DNA of 64,000 nt, taken from positions 14,760,884-14,824,883 of the forward strand of contig CM023537.1 of assembly GCA_013350335.1 (NCBI GenBank). The letters are read 5' to 3'. A program made the translations under genes and the position numbers. Positions 21,126 to 33,242 of this stretch are shown in pieces. The DNA comes from Chimonanthus salicifolius. Taxonomy: Eukaryota; Streptophyta; Magnoliopsida; Laurales; Calycanthaceae. The first letter of the stretch is position 1, and the number at the start of each line of letters is the position of its first letter. Below the pieces are notes generated by a model. It saw nothing but the letters and a program-made list of their open reading frames with translations, made no database searches and was not told the origin of the DNA.

Positions 21126-24060
21126 AATACTTGGATCTGACTTAGAATTGGAACTGATACACATAGGCCAATTTAAGTTTTCCTTTTCTTTTTCATCCTA
21201 AAAGCAAAACGGTCGTATAAATAGAGCATTGCTTCAAATTTCAAAATGACTCAGGCGAGTCAGTCCTATCGACTTTACTCAACTTGAATAGATTTCAAGT
21301 CGAGCATTTCAGTTATTCCAAGTTTTTTCAATGTTAAAAAATTAAATGGAATATCTATTTTGTTCAAATTAAGTAGAAAAAAAGAAAAAGAAAAGGCAGG
21401 ATTGAAGAAACTTTGGACAAAATAGATATTCCACTTAATTTTGGTGCACGTAGGATAAAAGTGATGGTGCAGGGTTCAATTCCCTTCACAAAATAATGGA
21501 ATGCAGGAAAGCTTGGAAGTGGCTAAGGCCAGCAGGTTGGGATCTTATTCGGTTCAAATCGATTTTAAATTTTATAAATCAAATTAAATCGATTCAAGTC
21601 TATTTTAGATTTGGATTAAATTGTATTTATCCATTTACTTTACTAAGAAAACTTTTCTAGCAAGACAAATACTAAAACTACTCTTTAAATATATCTAGAT
21701 CTCATGTAGTTCGATGTGTTACATGTAGACGTGATAATAATCAAGTTAGCCAGATCTATTCATTTATTTTCAACCGTCACTATAGTAGGTTACCTGAATA
21801 TATTGAACATTGTATAGATTAGTCCATTTATAAATGGGTTTGGATTGAGTTGGGTCCATTTATAAAATGGGCCAGTTCCAATCCGATTAGGTCAGATTTT
21901 GCCATGCCTTAGAAGACCTGATCCATGAATGCCGTACAATGTGGTATGTCCAATAAGATGTATTGCAAGGAATTGGTGGGTCAGATATTGAAATAAATTT
22001 AAGCTTAATGAATGCCTTACAATGCCTTACAATTTAAATTTAAATTGCTATAAATATTTTTTTAATTTTGAATACTAAATTTAATGGTAAAATGAGTTGG
22101 ATAGGTGTCAATTTAGATAATTTGAAATTTAAATTTCAGCCATTTGAATTGGTCAATAAATAAGCTTCCATCTATTGACAACAAATTTAGGAAGAAATCT
22201 GACCCAATTTTTTTTTGTAGATTTATTCATGTTTTTGTGTCAATTTGAACTTCCCTTTTTTTATATGAATTGTGTCACATTTTTGAAGAGGGAAAACTCT
22301 GATCATAGTTAGAAATTCACCGTAAGGAAAAAGTAAGAAATGGAAGTTTGATTTTTTTTTTTTCTTGAAAAATACAATTAAAATCAGGCCATAAAAATTA
22401 AATACGTTAAAAAATTAGAACAACACAAAAGAATCACTCTTCATAGTGTTACTCAGTGTGTCTGGATAGGGAAGTTTTCACATGTTTTAAAGATACCGTG
22501 GTCATGAAAAAAATTAAGAAATGGATAAATATGAGTATGATATGTCTTATTCGAAAGATTCGGGAACAAAAAATTCGGCTAATTTATTATGTAAATGTGA
22601 TATACTTATGTTAATTTTGTAATATATTTTAGAATGATACAAAGACTTAAAACTATAATTTGAACTTAATTTTGTTTTTACAAAAAAAAAAATTAGAAGA
22701 AAACTAACTTTAAAACTATTTTTAACGAAAGTTTTATTTATAATTACTTTAGGTGAGCAAAAAAAAAAAAGCACAGTGAATTATTTATTAAATTTTCATC
22801 CTTTTAGCTTTTTCTAAATATTCAATATTCAGAACTATATCGATTATCTTAAAAAAGAAATGCTTAAATATGTATTTATATAATATAAAAAAGAAGAAGA
22901 GGAGAATGGATAAGATCTAAAGCATTTGAATAATTCGTGAATTACATTATAATATAATACACTTATAATACATTTATAATAAATATGTATGTATAATTGA
23001 AGTATTTTTCAAAAAATTGTGAGAATATGTTTTGAACAAATATATATAATACATCTCAGTAAAAAAATCTTGCTATAAGACATCTTATAATTAATTGACT
23101 TTGGTAGTTAGAAGTTAGAAAGCATACCTTCCTAGATAAATAGACAGTTGAAAGTTGAAATAATAGTCAGCGCTTAGATGTTATTTTAAATTAGACACCT
23201 AATAAAATTGTGAAGATTATTATTTTTATTTTTTTTGAGATTGACTTTTAAATATTTACTCTTTCATTTGATTCTATTATAAATCATATAATTAGTTAAA
23301 TAATTATCTATTATATATATATTTTTTTATGCTTTACATGTTTTAGTTGTCTATCTCTGTTTCGGTATGCTTGCGATTTGTTAACGTTCAATTTTACTTT
23401 CTGAAGTTATCTCTGGTCTTCTACGTACATGACCAAACAATCTCAGATAAATTTCTCTTATTTTATCATCTATTGGAGTTATTCTTAATAAATCTCCAAT
23501 GTGATCATTTTCTAACTCAATATTTTACAGTTAATTTACCCATTCAATGTAACATACGTATCATTATTACCCAAATAACTCTATTTTTTATAGTTAATCC
23601 ATTCATTTAACGTAACATATGCAACTGCATTATTTTAACTTTATTAATTTATCTTTTTTCTTCATTATTCAACAAGCTATTCCTTAAAACATTGTATATT
23701 GAAATTAATATTGATAAATACTTAAATATACAAGCTTATTTTTGGTCTAATGGTGTCAATTAATCTACACATTGTAGGTTGAATTGTTTTTTCTAACTCA
23801 AACTAAAATGTGCATTTTTTTGGAAATATTGGCTAATACTTCCAAATTTCTCTTGAGCTCAGTTACAAATTTTGGCTTAATTTGAATATATCAGTGATAT
23901 TTTGGAAATATCAGCTAAAATTTAAAAATATTCATATTTTGGTATGAGATTAGACTGAAAAACTTTGGAACGAGATATTTCAGATTTCGGCTGAACCCAT
24001 GCCCAAGCTGGTGAACATAGTGTTGGACCCTATGGGATAAACATGTTTTGGGGACAATCT
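21126..24060. other. AT-rich intergenic DNA
   Basis: Apart from the dispersed repeat at 21545-21910, no gene, RNA or structured element was recognised. Many poly-A/T runs and short chance frames occur. Confidence 0.4.
21545..21910. repeat. Dispersed repeat, copy 1
   Basis: Collinear with 26880-27196. Shared blocks include the TCTATTTTAGATTTGGATT region, a run of acceptor-like AAATGGGxxx segments, and an end of GGTCAGATTTTGCCAT. No coding capacity; class unknown. Confidence 0.5.
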
Positions 24061-24061
24061 A

Positions 24062-24250
24062 AAGAGGTAGAGTGATGGTTAGAAACTCGATTCAGAAGCA
24101 AAAGTCGTGAGTTTGATTCTCACTTCACCTCTAAAGGGTTACTATCTGTAGAATTACTTAATGTGTGTGAGTAGAGAGACTTGTACATATTCTAAATATT
24201 AGTCAGGTGCTTTAAGAGGCATCAATACTTTGATCATAATAATAAAAAAA
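24062..24250 (+). mobile_element. SINE, family 1
   Basis: Box A-like AGAGTGATGGTTAGAAAC, box B-like GAGTTTGATTCTCAC and a 3' end of CATAATAATAAAAAAA. It is adjacent to a second copy at 24275-24450. Confidence 0.7.
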
Positions 24251-24274
24251 AAATAGTATGTTTTGGAGACTTGT

Positions 24275-24450
24275 TATATAGTGATAGCTAGAAACTTGAC
24301 TCAGAAAGTGAAAGTTCTAAGTTCGATTTCCACTCTAGCTCTAAAGGACTATTCTCCTTATAATTACTCGGTGTCTGTGAGTAAGGAGACTTGCACATAC
24401 TCCAAATATTAATCAGATACTTTAACAAGCCTCAGTCATCATAATAAAAA
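24275..24450 (+). mobile_element. SINE, family 1
   Basis: Same layout as the copy just upstream: AGTTCGATTTCCACTC as box B and a CATCATAATAAAAAAG 3' end. The 5' lead GTATGTTTTGGAGACTTGTT recurs at 25146 and 25270, showing that this cluster grew by local duplication. Confidence 0.7.
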
Positions 24451-24489
24451 AGTATTTCCTATGCTCCAACTCTAATCTGACAAAGGAAA

Positions 24490-25145
24490 GGGGTCAATTT
24501 TCTGCTTCTTGGGATATCCTTCCGGCATTACCTGCTATGCCCAAACCTCCTGATCCTCCTATGCCTAGGGTTGTGGACCATGGCTCTCTGATTATCCAAC
24601 ACTTCACAGCCGAGGATCCAAAGCTGGGAGCCATCTACAACTACAGAAATACTGGGACAGCTGGGCGCCTTCTCACTTCTAATGTGGGATCAGATAATAT
24701 TCTATCCATCCTTTTACTCGTGCAGAGAGTCTTGTTAATTTTCAGTCAGCTTCATCAGCTGCTACTCCCTGAGAAAATTGTCTCCATCATTAATTGCTTG
24801 ACTGTTAAAAATTGGATCCATCATGGACATGTTTGTGCCATCAAGGCCCTCATTAATCACTTCGGCCCTGATGGCCTAAGGATTGTCTACCATGGGGATA
24901 TTACTACCCTTCCAAGTGATCATAATTCCACTTAGAATTTTAGGATTTTCTAGCAGGTTCCAAGTTAATTTTGTTTGGCCTCATTGGAGGCTCCTTTTGT
25001 GTTTTGGGCCTCTGGCTCTTACTCTTTTGTCATTTTTTGACATTTGCTCCTGGCCTTGCCTGGCCTATGGACTTCTTTCTATATTGTTCTTCGAGCTCCT
25101 TTTTGAATGAAATACTAACTCTAAATTTTTTAAAAAAAAAAAAAA
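24490..25145 (+). mobile_element. Retroposed sequence with poly-A tail, probable LINE 3' part
   Basis: The sequence ends with a poly-A tail at 25130-25145 after a T-rich untranslated stretch (GTGTTTTGGGCCTCTGG), as in plant L1-type LINEs. The reading frame at 24537-24935 (about 132 codons) has no domain I recognise. It could be a LINE fragment or a processed pseudogene. Flanking AAAAGTAT is weakly repeated on both sides. Confidence 0.45.
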
Positions 25146-26119
25146 AGTATGTTTTGAGGACTTGTTGTATTGTGATATAGATGGATCATACAAAGTCCTG
25201 ATTAAAAAAACTTGCACATATTTCGAAAATTAATCAAATGCTTTAACAGGCCTCGTCATCATAATAAAAAAGCATTTTTTTGGAGACTTGTTGTACGGTG
25301 ATATAGATGGATCATACAAAATCCTGATCCAACGACCATGGGTCAATTCACAAGCTATGGAGATGTCCAAACTGCACATTAAGATTGGGGGTCACATTCA
25401 TGGACTTTGTTAAAGTTAAAAGTCTCAAGACACACTACCATTATTGCCTCGTGACAATGGGACCATGTGCATATAGATATGAAGTGTTTTGTCATCCCAC
25501 TTTTCACCTTTTCCCACTCCATACTCTTCAATTATGCACTCTACACAAGGTTGGAGTATCTATCAATTCTAATATTTTTTGTGAAATGCATGCCAAAGTC
25601 CCAAAATTGATATAATCTTTCATATAGTTTGATAATCCAAATAAAATGACAAAAATGCCACTGGATTTTTGCTTTTAAAGAAAAAGCAAGTGAATTAAGA
25701 TATTTAATTGTTTGAACTTTGAATGCATTGTATATAATATATTCATCAATTGCTTCCAATTAATTCTTCAACCATATGAAAAAACCCCATCCATCATGTA
25801 CTGCACTAAATTGAAACTTGAGAGGAGGATGACACTGAATTCTTGGTGGGTGAAGGGTTCCCATGAAACTGTCAAGAGAAGTAAATGGCAAAGGATAATT
25901 TATTAAAAATTAATTGAGGGTTTTTTTCTATACGAAAAGTAATAGAGAAACTCGTGTTTCCGATAACAATGGATATTGAACTTGTCATTTTATTCACTTG
26001 AAATCATCTGATGAAAAAGTACAATAGTGTCTCTATTATTTTCCTTTATTCAACTTTGAAAAAAAATTAGTTGATTTCCTATACGCAGTCTAAACACAAT
26101 GGGTGCCCATTCTAACACG
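25146..26119. other. Intergenic DNA with SINE family 1 remnants
   Basis: The part at 25146-25330 holds two copies of the GGAGACTTGTTGTA lead and a decayed SINE body. The rest shows nothing recognisable. Confidence 0.4.
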
Positions 26120-26332
26120 GGCAAAATCTTTTAGGAGACACGGGATGAAGTGAAATTCTCATTTTACCTCTACCAGTGTACCGCTCATCTAGTACAAATG
26201 AACAGATACGACACTGTTCTGTATCTATATATTCTGTATATCGATTCACGGGTATTTGATGAGCGATACATCGATAAGAATAAAATGAAAATTTCACTCT
26301 ATCATTTGTCTCCTGAAAGATTTTTTCCGCAG
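26120..26332. mobile_element. MITE-like long inverted repeat
   Basis: Arms of about 100 bp face each other, for example AATCTTTTAGGAGACA on the left against TGTCTCCTGAAAGATT on the right. Both then match through GTGAAAT and CGCTCATC blocks. Open frames on the two strands mirror each other because of the symmetry and are not genes. The target duplication is not resolved. Confidence 0.6.
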
Positions 26333-26879
26333 GCCAAACACAACTTTGTGAGGAAATTCGGGTTTGAGCTGATATTTTCAATCCAATAATAACTAGGTTA
26401 ATATAAAAAATATGCAATGTCAATGGCCAAGTCAGTCCAAACCTACCTATGATATCATCCCTATGACCGACCTATCTATCTTAGAACCAATTCAATAATA
26501 CTTGGGCATGTTTGTGTTTTTCCACGTATTAGAAAGTGGAGAGAAAAACCATGTTTTTTAGCCTCAAGGCCTTAGTCCTAGCAAAATAGTCTACTTAAAA
26601 ATGACTATTTAAATAGGAAAATCTACTTTTACGCATGATTCAATGCACATTGTCACTTAAAATCCTAATCTTTTAACAAACATAGAAAATAAAAAAGTAA
26701 GTTAAAAAACTAATTTACATTTTATAAAAATTACCTCGACTTTTGTTCAAAAGCTGATTTTCATTGAAAATCCTATAACTTTTTAGATCATAGTCTAATT
26801 AATTTACTTAATAATTGAGATGAGAATAAATCAATATTAAAGTATATTTGCAATAGCTTTCGACTTTTACTCGCATTGT

Positions 26880-27196
26880 CACTAGATTTGGCAATAGTTT
26901 GGGTCTGGTGGGCTTTAGGTTTGGTTTTATTCAATTTGGGTCTCTGTTCAGTTTTATTAATTAGATTAAGTTGGACTCGGATCTATTTTAGTTTTGGATT
27001 GCGTTTACCCATTTACATCGCTATAAGATTTTTTGAGCGAAACACATAACAAAATTACTCTTTATGTGGGTGTAAATCTCGTATGATTAAAAATCAAGTC
27101 TACTCATTTATAAATAAATTCAAATTAGTTTGATCATCTGTTGAATGGGACCAATTGAGTATTTTTTAAAATGGGTAAGATCAAATTTTACCATAT
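26880..27196. repeat. Dispersed repeat, copy 2
   Basis: Collinear with 21545-21910, with shared phrases such as GATCTATTTTAGTTTTGGATT and AAAATGGGTAAGATCAAATTT. Unknown class. Confidence 0.5.
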
Positions 27197-27737
27197 ATAA
27201 TTACAGTAGCAAAATTGCAATATATATAGATTCATTCCTTGCTCTGAGTTGTCACATGGCAACAGCAGCAATCACTTGGTTTAGTCAAACATATTAGTTG
27301 TCTAAACAGATATCTTATGTTTTCATGGATTTGAGTTTTGTATGTGCTTCCAATCAATATATTTCATATGAATTGCTGTGCAAGCCAAGCATGTGGTCTG
27401 CATTGATTGTTTGCCATTTCAAGTCTCTTGTTTGTTTGCTTCTATCTATTACTTTCTCTTTTCTTTAAATAGAATAAAGGAACACACCGACACGACAAAA
27501 TCATCCACACCACAACTCAAGAAAGCTTCTCTGGCCAGATGTCAGGATTCAGCAGTTGGGAGACATTGGTCCTAAGGCCAATAGGACATTAAAAAGGAAA
27601 AAAAAAATTGAATAAATGCATATCTGACTTAATATTATATTTTAGGATCAAGATGCCCGCGTCTCATAAAACAATTGACTAATCTTTAGTATACATGTAA
27701 ACCCTAATATTTACACACATCAAATAATTGTATAGAG
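27197..27737. other. Intergenic DNA, nothing recognised
   Basis: No coding sequence or element could be supported. Confidence 0.4.
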
Positions 27738-28040
27738 TGAAGGCTGAAACTCGGGTTGGATCGTGTCGATTTCACTAAATCTAACTCAATTTATGTCAAA
27801 AATTATTGAACCCGACCCAATCTGACCCGACCCGATCGAAATTGTTGACCCGAGTTACTCAATACAACTCGACTCGAATTTCTGACCCAACTCAACCCAA
27901 TTGTTGTTTTATAAATTGGTGCACTCAAGTCAGATCGGGTTGCTTTTAAATTTCTCAACTCGACCCGATCTGACCCAAATTTCATGCGAGTTTATTTTTC
28001 TCAACCCAACTCGATCCAAGATATACAGAAACATAATCCA
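27738..28040. repeat. CCCGAC-rich dispersed repeat, copy 1
   Basis: A stretch of degenerate CCCGACCCGA/TCGGGTTGGG words beginning near GGCTGAAACTCGGG. It shares vocabulary with 34981-35320, 36548-36905 and 61849-62085. The best copies are bounded by inverted GGGTGAAACT / AGTTTCACCC words. Confidence 0.55.
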
Positions 28041-28069
28041 AACCCATTGATTTCTCAGGTGAGGTCATG

Positions 28070-28165
28070 CTATGGAGGGTGGTCCTCTGGAGTGGAATGG
28101 GAATCAAACTCAAGACTTCCGCTTGGCGGGTTCTTCACCATCACTCTAACCTCTTTAGGTTACGT
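28070..28165 (-). mobile_element. SINE family 1 fragment
   Basis: On the minus strand it reads AGAGGTTAGAGTGATGGTGA, then GAGTTTGATTCCCATTCCAC, the box A to box B span of family 1. Confidence 0.55.
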
Positions 28166-29144
28166 GACTTATATTATTTAAAAACTCAAAATGACTTGGT
28201 ACATAATTTCGTGTAGAGTGAGTCAAGTGAGTTTTTCTCAACCTTTTTAAAAAAAAAAAATCAGCTGATTTTCTTGGCTCAATGAATTTATGAGTTGAGT
28301 CAACTTTGAGTTTTCAAACAATGGTTATTGACATAGACAATTAGTTTTTAAGTTTAACTTAGCAAGAAAGGAAACTAGAATACTTAGTTTTAATAGAAGG
28401 ACAATACATTTATTATGGGCTAAGACTACATAATTGAGGAGGATCGATAAGAGATCTAACGAATGATATAATTTAAGGAGAATCCGAGTCTAAAAAAACT
28501 CCTCCATACAACCATCATAATTTGATGGGACCGTCTATAAAAAATCAATGGCTTAGGACAATTAAATTTTCAAAATCCAAAGTCATAAGGCTAAAATAAT
28601 TAGATAAGGTTTAGATTTTATCTTTCCATTGTCTTTATCAAATTTTATATCTCCAATCCAAATATGCAGTGTACTTCAAATTTTAACTCCTCAGGACTCC
28701 TTAGAGTTTTTGTTTATTGTTTCATTTATATTTTGTCAAATATTGGCCGAAATTCAAAATGTTATTCTCAAGTCACATAAAAAATTATCATCGAAATAAG
28801 ATATATTTAGTTTATCCAATATATCGGCTGAGATATCGGTTTACTGATATTTATACCCCTGCTATGACCCATATAATTTTGTAATGTCACATTTCAATAA
28901 ACTTTTGCCATCTATACAGCAATAAATTCACCTCATGATCAAAATTCAACAAGGCTTCACTCAGCTTAGCCAACTCAACTCAATACAATGCAAGTTTATG
29001 ACTCACTAATTTTAACAAGTGTAACTGTTGGACATGATCATAACATTTCAAATTTTAAACTACAGAGTTATACAATATATCAGGGGTTTAAAAAACGTTA
29101 TCAGTTAATATTTTTCTCTCTCCTCCTCTTTTTTTTAAAAAACA
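28166..29144. other. AT-rich intergenic DNA
   Basis: No genes. A short TATCGGCTGAGATATCGG stretch near 28825 belongs with the clusters that follow. Confidence 0.4.
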
Positions 29145-29290
29145 GCCTATATCGGCCGATATTTTGATATCGGCCGATATGATACGACCGATATATTGGC
29201 TGATATTGTGAATATCGGCCGATATTTGGCTCTCCAAAACTGTTTCATATCGGCCAATACGATATGTATCGGCCGATATTTGTACCCTTG
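29145..29290. repeat. Palindromic TATCGGCCGATA cluster, copy 1
   Basis: At least four near-perfect ATATCGGCCGATAT palindromes plus variants within 150 bp. The reverse complement of this block resembles 29768-30075, so the two lie in inverted orientation around the SINE at 29561. Confidence 0.8.
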
Positions 29291-29560
29291 CAATATATCT
29301 TATTATTTAAAAAGTCAAAGTGGAAGTGGGCCTTTCGTACTTAAATCCATATGGGGAGAATTCTCCCGTGCATTATTGGCGAATTAGTCCAAGTCAACTC
29401 AATTCAATAGAATTTTGAATCAAACAAATCAATAAAAAAATTTCAAAAATTGATAGATATCAAATCGAATCTGAATTTTGAATTTCAAAATGTTGTGGAT
29501 TAAAAAGTTTATGAAGATTGACTCTCTTTATCCCAACCTACAAGGGAAAGACAATAATAG

Positions 29561-29713
29561 TTCAACTGGTTGGCTCCTGGTTCAGGAAGCGGGAGGTTAC
29601 AGGTTCGAGCCCTCATGACCTAACTTTGGTGTACCCTAAGAGTTATGGGCTCACCCGTGGAAGTTTTAAGCTGAGTATCCCACAGTTTCCCTCACATAAA
29701 TTCAAAAAAAGAA
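29561..29713 (+). mobile_element. SINE, family 2, with 14-bp target duplication
   Basis: It is flanked by AAAGACAATAATAG at 29547-29560 and 29714-29727. TAGTTCAACTGG at the start is box A (its first bases overlap the duplication) and GGTTCGAGCC at 29602-29611 is box B. The 3' part has GGGCTCACCCGTGG, then CCCTCACATAAATTC before an A-rich tail. It is a young, complete tRNA-derived SINE and the reference copy of this family in the window. Confidence 0.9.
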
Positions 29714-29767
29714 AAAGACAATAATAGCACAAAATATGTCATTTGAGTAGGGCAGAGCAGGGGTCGA

Positions 29768-30075
29768 AATATAGGCCGATATATATCGTATCGGTCGATA
29801 TGTATCGGTTTTTTAGGGCCGAATGATATCGGCCGATACGATATGTATCGGCCAGTCAAAAAGGTTATCGGCCGATATGACTGATATTCGGTCCAAAATA
29901 TTGGTCACCATATCGGCCGATATGCATAAAAATCAGTATTTAAAATTTATTTGATTTTTCTAAAAAACAAAAAACAAAAACCGATACGGTTTTTTAATGG
30001 TTTTTCACAGTTTTTTACGGTTTTGAATATCAGAGGAGAGAGAAGCTTATCGGCCGGGCCGATATTTCGACACGA
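29768..30075. repeat. Palindromic TATCGGCCGATA cluster, copy 2
   Basis: Repeated ATCGGCCGAT and CGATATGTATCGG palindromes, followed by a run of diverged ACGGTTTTTT words. It ends with GCTTATCGGCCGGGCCGATA. No coding content. Confidence 0.8.
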
Positions 30076-31176
30076 GACTACGTCAGCCACAGTAACAGAA
30101 GGATTAAAATAAACTCTAAATTGCTTCCATTCTCATAATTATATTTGATGCCAGTGACCAAACACTAATAAAGATTTAATCATGAGAAATGTGCATCCTA
30201 AATTAACAATTACGAGTGAAGTTAATTAATTATAAATATCGTCCAACTCCACATCTTGTCAGCATTTTATCAAGTGATCTCTCAATTTTAATTTTCATAT
30301 TCATTGCTTTGTGAGTGGCCAACCTCCTTTTAATACTAATGCTATTATCACTTAATTTGGATTATGCTAATTAGTGATTACATCAAATCATCTTTTGAAT
30401 AGCAAAGACAGATATATCTGCCTATTGAAGCAATGTAGGTATTCAATTGGGAGATGGGTGGATGAAACTAATCTTTCAAGTATTATTATTACCTAATGGT
30501 TGACCATTAAGTTCTCTACAGGTTAGTAAAATCAGCACCAGGGACACATTTATGCCCAATTAAAGAAAGAAAAAAAAAAAACCTAAAGTGAATTGAAATT
30601 AAAATTTAAAAAATCGGCCAAATTCGAGCCGTATGGACAGAGTAAACTCCAATTGTCTCTCTCGGTATGGTCGATTTTTTTTTTTTTTTTATGACTAATC
30701 GATTTCTATAAATTTCACCTTAATTCTAAATAAGATTCTACCGATTTAAGTAAAACTTGATCGATACAATTTGGACTCAATCTAATATTTAGAATTTAGA
30801 GATAGTAATGGGTTTAGCTGAAAAAAATCAGCTAAACTATCAGCCATTTCGACCTATTTTCAGCTTAGGCCTATTATGGACTTAGATTTCTCAAAAAAGA
30901 GAAAAATCAAATTTTGATGGATTTCTAAAATATCGGGCCTGTTGTTTTTTAAATCATTATAATCATTATCATTAAAGCTACTAATTCTATTTATTTAGAG
31001 CAGATTTTTTAATTCATTTATCCATTCCAATCTTAAAAAAATCAAACCCTTCTTTACTTTACAATCCATCCTATCATTTTTTTACTCTTTTTCAATGATC
31101 TCCAACATTTTGCAATATTTACATAATGCAACCCCGCGTCCCTCCCCTCCGCTTTCTCTTTTTCCAAAATTTAAAA
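30076..31176. other. AT-rich intergenic DNA
   Basis: No genes or clear elements. Decayed ATCGGCC/TCGATT words occur near 30610-30800. Confidence 0.4.
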
Positions 31177-31361
31177 GGGTAATGATTTTCACATCAGCAA
31201 CTTTGATAGTTACACACTATAACAAAAGGAATTCTCATTATTACCCTTTGTTATTTATAGTGTAACTTGCTTTTAAAGGAGGGAAGAAAAAGGGTAATAA
31301 TGAGATTTCCTTTTGTTATGGTGTGCAACTATCAAAGTTGCTGGTGTAAAAATCATTATCC
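31177..31361. mobile_element. MITE-like hairpin with about 75-bp terminal inverted repeats
   Basis: The left arm (31177-31250) includes AGCAACTTTGATAGTT and AACAAAAGGAA. The right arm (31289-31361) is its near-perfect complement, with AACTATCAAAGTTGCTGG. The spacer is about 38 bp. The transcript of either strand would fold into a long stem. Confidence 0.8.
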
Positions 31362-31427
31362 AATCTAAAATTCGATATTTGAAATATAAAGGGATATTTT
31401 TTTTAGGTTCGTATCCTTTGAGTTTTT

Positions 31428-31503
31428 TTTTTTTTTTTTTGAATTTACATATGAGAAACTATATGAAACCCAGCGTAAAATTCATACCCATTGCCCTTAA
31501 GGC
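31428..31503 (-). mobile_element. SINE family 2, 5'-truncated
   Basis: The poly-T start and the minus-strand 3' signature (TTTCATATAGTTTCTCATAT then GTAAATTC) mark the family. A 10-bp TTGAGTTTTT word lies on both sides (about 31418 and 31504), a likely target duplication. Confidence 0.65.
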
Positions 31504-31841
31504 TTGAGTTTTTGACACCGTACATATTCAATTATATGCTAAAAATATATATTCAATTTTGTATGGACAAATTTTTAAAATTATAAATTTTAAAGGTTTT
31601 CCCCAAAACACAAATTTTATTCACTGACTTGTAACTATTGTTAACTTGTTACTGATTGATTTTGAGCCATATCAACACCCGGAAAATCTTTTCACACACA
31701 CCCGTTTTTCAAAAGTTGATGGAAATTATCCTTTTGTATTTCCACTTAAAAACGTGCATCCACCGAACAAAAAAATCGTTTGAAGGATGTGATCCACTGA
31801 ATGAAAATATTCATTCGAACGAATTCAAAAATTCGTTCGAA

Positions 31842-32190
31842 TGAAGTGGGCTACGTGTGAAGTAGGATTTTCAAACGAAGTCATTTCTCGACCGATTTCT
31901 ACAAACAAGGTATCAAAATTTATCTACTATAAATTTTGTGAACTCCGAGATCAATTTTAAGTGAAAATGGTATAGTTTTAGACTTCAAAAATCGTATCCA
32001 AAGAATTAAGGAACTTCCCTCTTAATTCTTTGGGTATGATTTTTTAAGCCCAAAACTATACCATTTTCACTTAAAATCACTGATGGAGTTTATAAAATTC
32101 AGAGCAAATGAATTTTGATACCTTGTTTGTAAAAACCGATAAAAAAATAGACTCGTTTGAAAATCCGACTCCACAAGCCACTTCCTTCGA
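31842..32190. mobile_element. MITE-like hairpin with about 165-bp arms
   Basis: The left arm carries GATTTTCAAACGA, ACAAACAAGGTATCAAAATT, TTTTAAGTGAAAATGGTATA and CAAAGAATTAAG. The right arm repeats these in reverse complement, with only a few bases between the arms. A smaller palindrome (TCATTCGAACGAATT / AATTCGTTCGAATGA) lies just outside at 31811-31843. Confidence 0.8.
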
Positions 32191-33234
32191 GCCCGTTTTT
32201 ATATGGGCTCCCTTGTAAAAAATATGATGATGATTATGAGAAAATAAAATAGTTGGTAACTCACTTGTCAATTGTTTGGGTAAACAAGAGTTTTTAGTTT
32301 ACTCTTTTAATTCTCTTTTTAAATGTATCAACTAATAAGACCTCTTATCTAACAAGAATTTCTTATGTCCACATTTATCCAAAAATCCATTCTCTGGGTT
32401 CATTTGGATTAAGTGAAAAAAAATGAAGTGATTAGTTATAAAAACCACTAATTTGACAATTAAATTACCTTAGAGATTATTTTACTAGAGAAACTTTGGC
32501 AGTATTCCAAGAGATGAGAATGAAAGATTAAAAATGAAAGATAGAAAGAAGAGGTCAATGCTATTTTTACTAAATTATTAAAAAAGATTCAATATGTTGT
32601 ATAGGATTAGAGAGCATGATTTCTAAAGTTAGATGGAAATTTATAACCTAAAGAACTTACTAGATAAACCAAAAAGTTATTGGTAATGATAAATTCGTAT
32701 AATTACAAATGATTTGCAATTTGAGCCCCAATTTTCATCTATGATGCCATGTGATTGTCTGGTTCTATGATTAGTGATAACTTAAAATATCATTCAAATT
32801 AGAAAAAATCATATTCATGGTTACATTGAGTAAATCATGTCATTTGCAATCATAACCTCTAAATTTTATACTCTAAACCCAAAAAGGCATTGAGGGAGTC
32901 CTGTCATTTGCACTGATTTAAGCTGACAGGGAATTTACCAATTAAATAATTCTCACCCAAATCATTTTGCAATTGGAAGTGTCATGGAAAGTGGTAGAAA
33001 GATTGGCATTTTTAATAATAAAGGACATCAATATATTTTTTTTATGACAAATAATTCTAAGATCTTCACTTCTCCCAGAGTATGAGGGCCTCCTGCATGC
33101 CAGTGGTATGGAGATAGTATAGGACTCGAACTTGTGTCTTCTGATTGAGACTAATGTACGGTACTTAAATAATAACAAATGGACAAAAAGATAAATTCAG
33201 TGCAGTGCATGATAGGAGTTAAAAATGTTTGCAA
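32191..33234. other. Intergenic DNA with one SINE-like remnant
   Basis: The part at 33040-33165 has a minus-strand box B-like GTTCGAGTCC and may be an old SINE. The remainder shows nothing recognisable. Confidence 0.4.
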
Positions 33235-33242
33235 CATATGAG

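Noticed and set aside
24537..24935. 132-codon frame as an independent gene
   Set aside because: It is followed by a LINE-like 3' end with a poly-A tail and has no recognised domain; kept as a retroposed sequence.
26112..26423. A 103-codon minus frame and a 79-codon plus frame
   Set aside because: Both arise from the symmetry of the inverted repeat at 26120-26332.
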